Shown here: positions 53,077 through 55,141 of the stretch, one piece after another
Position numbering within the stretch: the stretch's first letter is position 1
Layout of the letters: every line of letters starts with the position of its first letter
Origin: Campylobacterales bacterium
GTDB lineage: Bacteria > Campylobacterota > Campylobacteria > Campylobacterales > QNZT01
Assembly: GCA_027023405.1 (NCBI GenBank)
Contig: JALVVN010000006.1
Location: forward strand, 1-55,141
Direction: 5' to 3'
DNA: 55,141 bases
Program-made: the position numbers and the translations under genes
Notes under the pieces: model-generated
Seen by the model: the letters and a program-made list of their open reading frames with translations, nothing else
Database searches by the model: none
What the model was told of the DNA's origin: nothing

Positions 53077-54420
53077 TTATTTACCACCGGCAATCTCTCT
53101 CACCTCCTCTTCAATCTTTTCCAAAATTGTTTCGTGCGTCTGCTTTTTGATCACCCGTTTGGTGGTCAATCGAAGTGCGATCTCTATCAAAAAAGCCAGA
53201 ACAAATCCGCCGGCAACATAATATCCCACTGCCGGTATATGTTTAGAGGTGTATTGCAGTGCTAAAATGATAGCGGTGAAAGTGGCAAGAATAGCTAAGA
53301 GCACCAGTGTTTTGGAAGCTTTGGTCTCTTTGATCTTGATCAAATGTCCAATGTGTACCAATGCGTGTATAAAGAGGATAGAGATCGATCCGATAGCAGC
53401 GATCTGCGTCAAATCAAAAAAGAGCACAAAGCAGATCAAGATCACCGTACTTACGATCAAGCCTTGTGTACTATGCCACACATTTCTCTCATAGACATCA
53501 GGCAATTCACCGTTAACCGCCATCTGGTAGGTGACATTGGTAATGGCGTAAAGATTTGCGTTGATCGAGGATGCAGTCGAGATCAGTGCCGCTATCGACA
53601 TAATGACAAAACCATTCTCACCAAAAGCCGGTTTTGCCGCTTCAGCAAGCGCGTAATCTTTGGCTTTGATAATATCAGGAAGCGGAAGGTTCCCAAAAAC
53701 GGCAAATGTCACAGCAACATACAAAACCATCACGAGAACGATCGCTACCGTCATCGCCTTTAACATCAATTTGCCTGGATCATCCATATCTTCAGCAGTA
53801 TTGGTGATCACCCGAAACCCCTCAAACGCAAAAAAGGTGAGCGCAATGGAGGAGAATACATTGACCACAGGCGGGGCATCTTTGATCGAGAGAAGATCGG
53901 GCTTGAGATAGAAAAAGGCAATAACGGTAAAGAGGATGATAATACTCAATTTGAGGATCACAATCACATTTTCACTCTTTGCGATGATAGAGCTACCTGC
54001 AAGATTAATCAGTGCAAAGAGAATCAGGATTCCGGCACCAAAAAGATCGGTTATCAGCGGTGACGGAGTGTTGCTCACAAGCATATTTGCATAGGTTCCG
54101 AAAGTCTTTGCCACCATTGCAATGGCAACCATCGCCGAGAGATAAAAGAGTACCGAAACAGAACCGGAAAAGACACCCTCATCATAACACTGCACAAGAT
54201 ACTCCACCAAACCGCCCCTACTAGGATATCTCGTCGCAAGCTTCGCTAATGAATAACCACTCAGTAGCGCAATTAACCCGCCAAAGATAAAAGAGATCCA
54301 GACGAGATTACCGGCGATCGCACCCGCCTCTCCCAAGAGCACAAAAATACCGGCTCCCACCATCGATCCAATCCCCAAAAACACCGCACTCCACAATCCA
54401 AACGCTTTCTCTTCTTGCAT
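53077..54420 (-). CDS. APC-family amino acid permease
   Basis: 447 residues with about 12 membrane helices. N-terminal APC signature GIGSMVGAGIFVLLGEAGAI (about 16-35), then TFFAFEGFRVITNTAEDMDDP in helix 6 and a hydrophilic EIEEEVREIAGGK-like tail. Probably amino acid/proton symport. Divergent from the MFS gene; substrate not predictable. Confidence 0.85.
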   Translation of the reverse strand: MQEEKAFGLWSAVFLGIGSMVGAGIFVLLGEAGAIAGNLVWISFIFGGLIALLSGYSLAKLATRYPSRGGLVEYLVQCYDEGVFSGSVSVLFYLSAMVAIAMVAKTFGTYANMLVSNTPSPLITDLFGAGILILFALINLAGSSIIAKSENVIVILKLSIIILFTVIAFFYLKPDLLSIKDAPPVVNVFSSIALTFFAFEGFRVITNTAEDMDDPGKLMLKAMTVAIVLVMVLYVAVTFAVFGNLPLPDIIKAKDYALAEAAKPAFGENGFVIMSIAALISTASSINANLYAITNVTYQMAVNGELPDVYERNVWHSTQGLIVSTVILICFVLFFDLTQIAAIGSISILFIHALVHIGHLIKIKETKASKTLVLLAILATFTAIILALQYTSKHIPAVGYYVAGGFVLAFLIEIALRLTTKRVIKKQTHETILEKIEEEVREIAGGK

Positions 54421-54449
54421 AATATCCCCTTTTCACTAAAAATGGGACT

Positions 54450-54455
54450 ATTATA
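54450..54455 (-). promoter_or_regulatory. -10 element of the APC permease gene
   Basis: TATAAT on the minus strand about 30 nt before the ATG at 54420. Confidence 0.45.
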
Positions 54456-54515
54456 TAACTTCTACGATTCTAAAAGTGCAACTTAGGTATCATTTGGATC
54501 AGAAAGAGGAAAAAA

Positions 54516-55141
54516 ATGGTCAACAAAAACATTATCGCACTTGGATTTGTCAGCTTTTTTACCGATCTTGCCAGTAGTATGGTGACATCGATCTTACCGC
54601 TCTTTATCGTCTATACGCTGCACGAGGGGGTTGATAAGCTTGGATTTATTGTGGCGATCGCGACTTTTATCTCCTATGCGTTTCGAATACTCTTCGGATA
54701 TCTCAGCGATCGACTCCGGATCGTCAAACCCTTTGTCGTAATGGGCTACCTTCTCTCATCCGTGACCAAACCACTACTCTACTTTAGTACCACTTGGCAA
54801 AGTGTGGCAACACTTCGAGGAGTAGAGAGGATCGGCAAAGCTGTCAGATCAGCGAGCAAAGATGCTCTCATCAGCGCCTATAGCGAGGGCAAAAGTGGCA
54901 AGAGTTTCGGCTTTCACAAAATGATGGATATCGCCGGTGAGCTTCTTGGGAGCATCATCGTCTTTGTACTTTTATACTTTTGGGGCGAGAGTGAGACACT
55001 CTTTCGAGAGATTTTTGCTTGGACACTGCTTCCGGGACTGTTGTCTGTGCTGATTGTACTGCTCTTTGTGCGTGATGTCCCCTATCAACATCACGAAAAA
55101 GCGTTTGATTTTAGCGCAGATAAAAGGCTTTTGCCGATACT
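54516..55141 (+). CDS. MFS transporter (partial, runs off the window)
   Basis: The frame opens with ATG 54516 (AGAGGA upstream) and stays open to the right edge (208 codons). MVNKNIIALGFVSFFTDLASSM, LFGYLSDRLRIVKPF (MFS motif A region) and RGVERIGKAVRSASKDALI match the MFS subgroup with a D-R-x-G-K segment after helix 4. Six membrane helices are visible. Substrate unknown; C-terminal half missing. Confidence 0.85.
   Translation, partial: MVNKNIIALGFVSFFTDLASSMVTSILPLFIVYTLHEGVDKLGFIVAIATFISYAFRILFGYLSDRLRIVKPFVVMGYLLSSVTKPLLYFSTTWQSVATLRGVERIGKAVRSASKDALISAYSEGKSGKSFGFHKMMDIAGELLGSIIVFVLLYFWGESETLFREIFAWTLLPGLLSVLIVLLFVRDVPYQHHEKAFDFSADKRLLPI

Noticed and set aside
52976-53221. An 81-residue plus-strand ORF as a real gene
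   Set aside because: Beyond about 53044 it is antisense to the APC permease; only the first part resembles a decayed permease.
1-55141. tRNA, rRNA, CRISPR array, insertion sequence or prophage
   Set aside because: Intergenic gaps were read and none shows a cloverleaf, repeat-spacer array, transposase or terminal inverted repeats that I could recognise.

Overview
The window looks like chromosomal DNA of a free-living, flagellated, autotrophy-capable Campylobacterota (Epsilonproteobacteria). This is judged from family content and gene order recalled from Helicobacter and Campylobacter: recA-eno-FtsB-like-AMIN protein; topA next to bioB next to a transport protein; hemN-UPF0763-argF; a four-gene porCDAB pyruvate:ferredoxin oxidoreductase; a UPF0323 lipoprotein beside a glutathionylspermidine-synthase-like enzyme; and an HsrA/CosR-type regulator. 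No mobile element, rRNA, tRNA or CRISPR array was recognised. Genes are dense, with many 1-44 nt overlaps.

Layout. 1-8.4 kb: the end of purT, an outer-membrane porin, a secreted unknown, the UPF0323 lipoprotein/ATP-grasp pair, a fused CcsBA cytochrome c synthase and two tandem small lipoproteins. 8.2-10.8 kb: a 12-heme c-type cytochrome and a small overlapping partner, divergent from a 2-Cys peroxiredoxin. 11.6-15.5 kb: a coiled-coil protein, recA (with a hairpin over a Shine-Dalgarno sequence), eno, an FtsB-like protein and an AMIN protein. 15.5-19.5 kb (minus strand): cation/proton antiporter, bioB and topA. 19.8-29.6 kb: a short flagellin with a sigma-28 promoter, facing an eight-gene minus-strand operon (legB-legC-legH-legI-legG-ptmE-legF-maf) that should make CMP-legionaminic acid and attach it to flagellin.

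29.7-35.2 kb: a methyltransferase, di-heme cytochrome c peroxidase, leuC-mobA-Dabb, an HsrA-like regulator coupled to a phasin-like protein, and a Nudix hydrolase. 35.3-39.4 kb (minus): luxS-bioA-MFS-VKOR/glutaredoxin fusion. 39.5-46 kb: a zinc-ribbon protein, prephenate dehydratase, porCDAB, a HAD phosphatase and a peptide-binding protein. 46-51.5 kb: a YfaZ-like outer-membrane protein and the argF-UPF0763-hemN-FeS protein-lgt operon. 51.7-55.1 kb: a protein with a GspF/PilC-like N-terminus, membrane segments and TPR-like repeats; a decayed metal-ABC permease remnant; an APC amino-acid permease; and an MFS transporter cut by the window end.

The genes fit a respiratory bacterium that matures c-type cytochromes with CcsBA, detoxifies peroxide with peroxiredoxin and cytochrome c peroxidase, fixes carbon or oxidises pyruvate through Por, and swims with a glycosylated flagellum. 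The least explained parts are the lipoprotein/ATP-grasp pair, the multiheme cytochrome operon, the GspF-N/TPR protein and the regulator/phasin-like pair.
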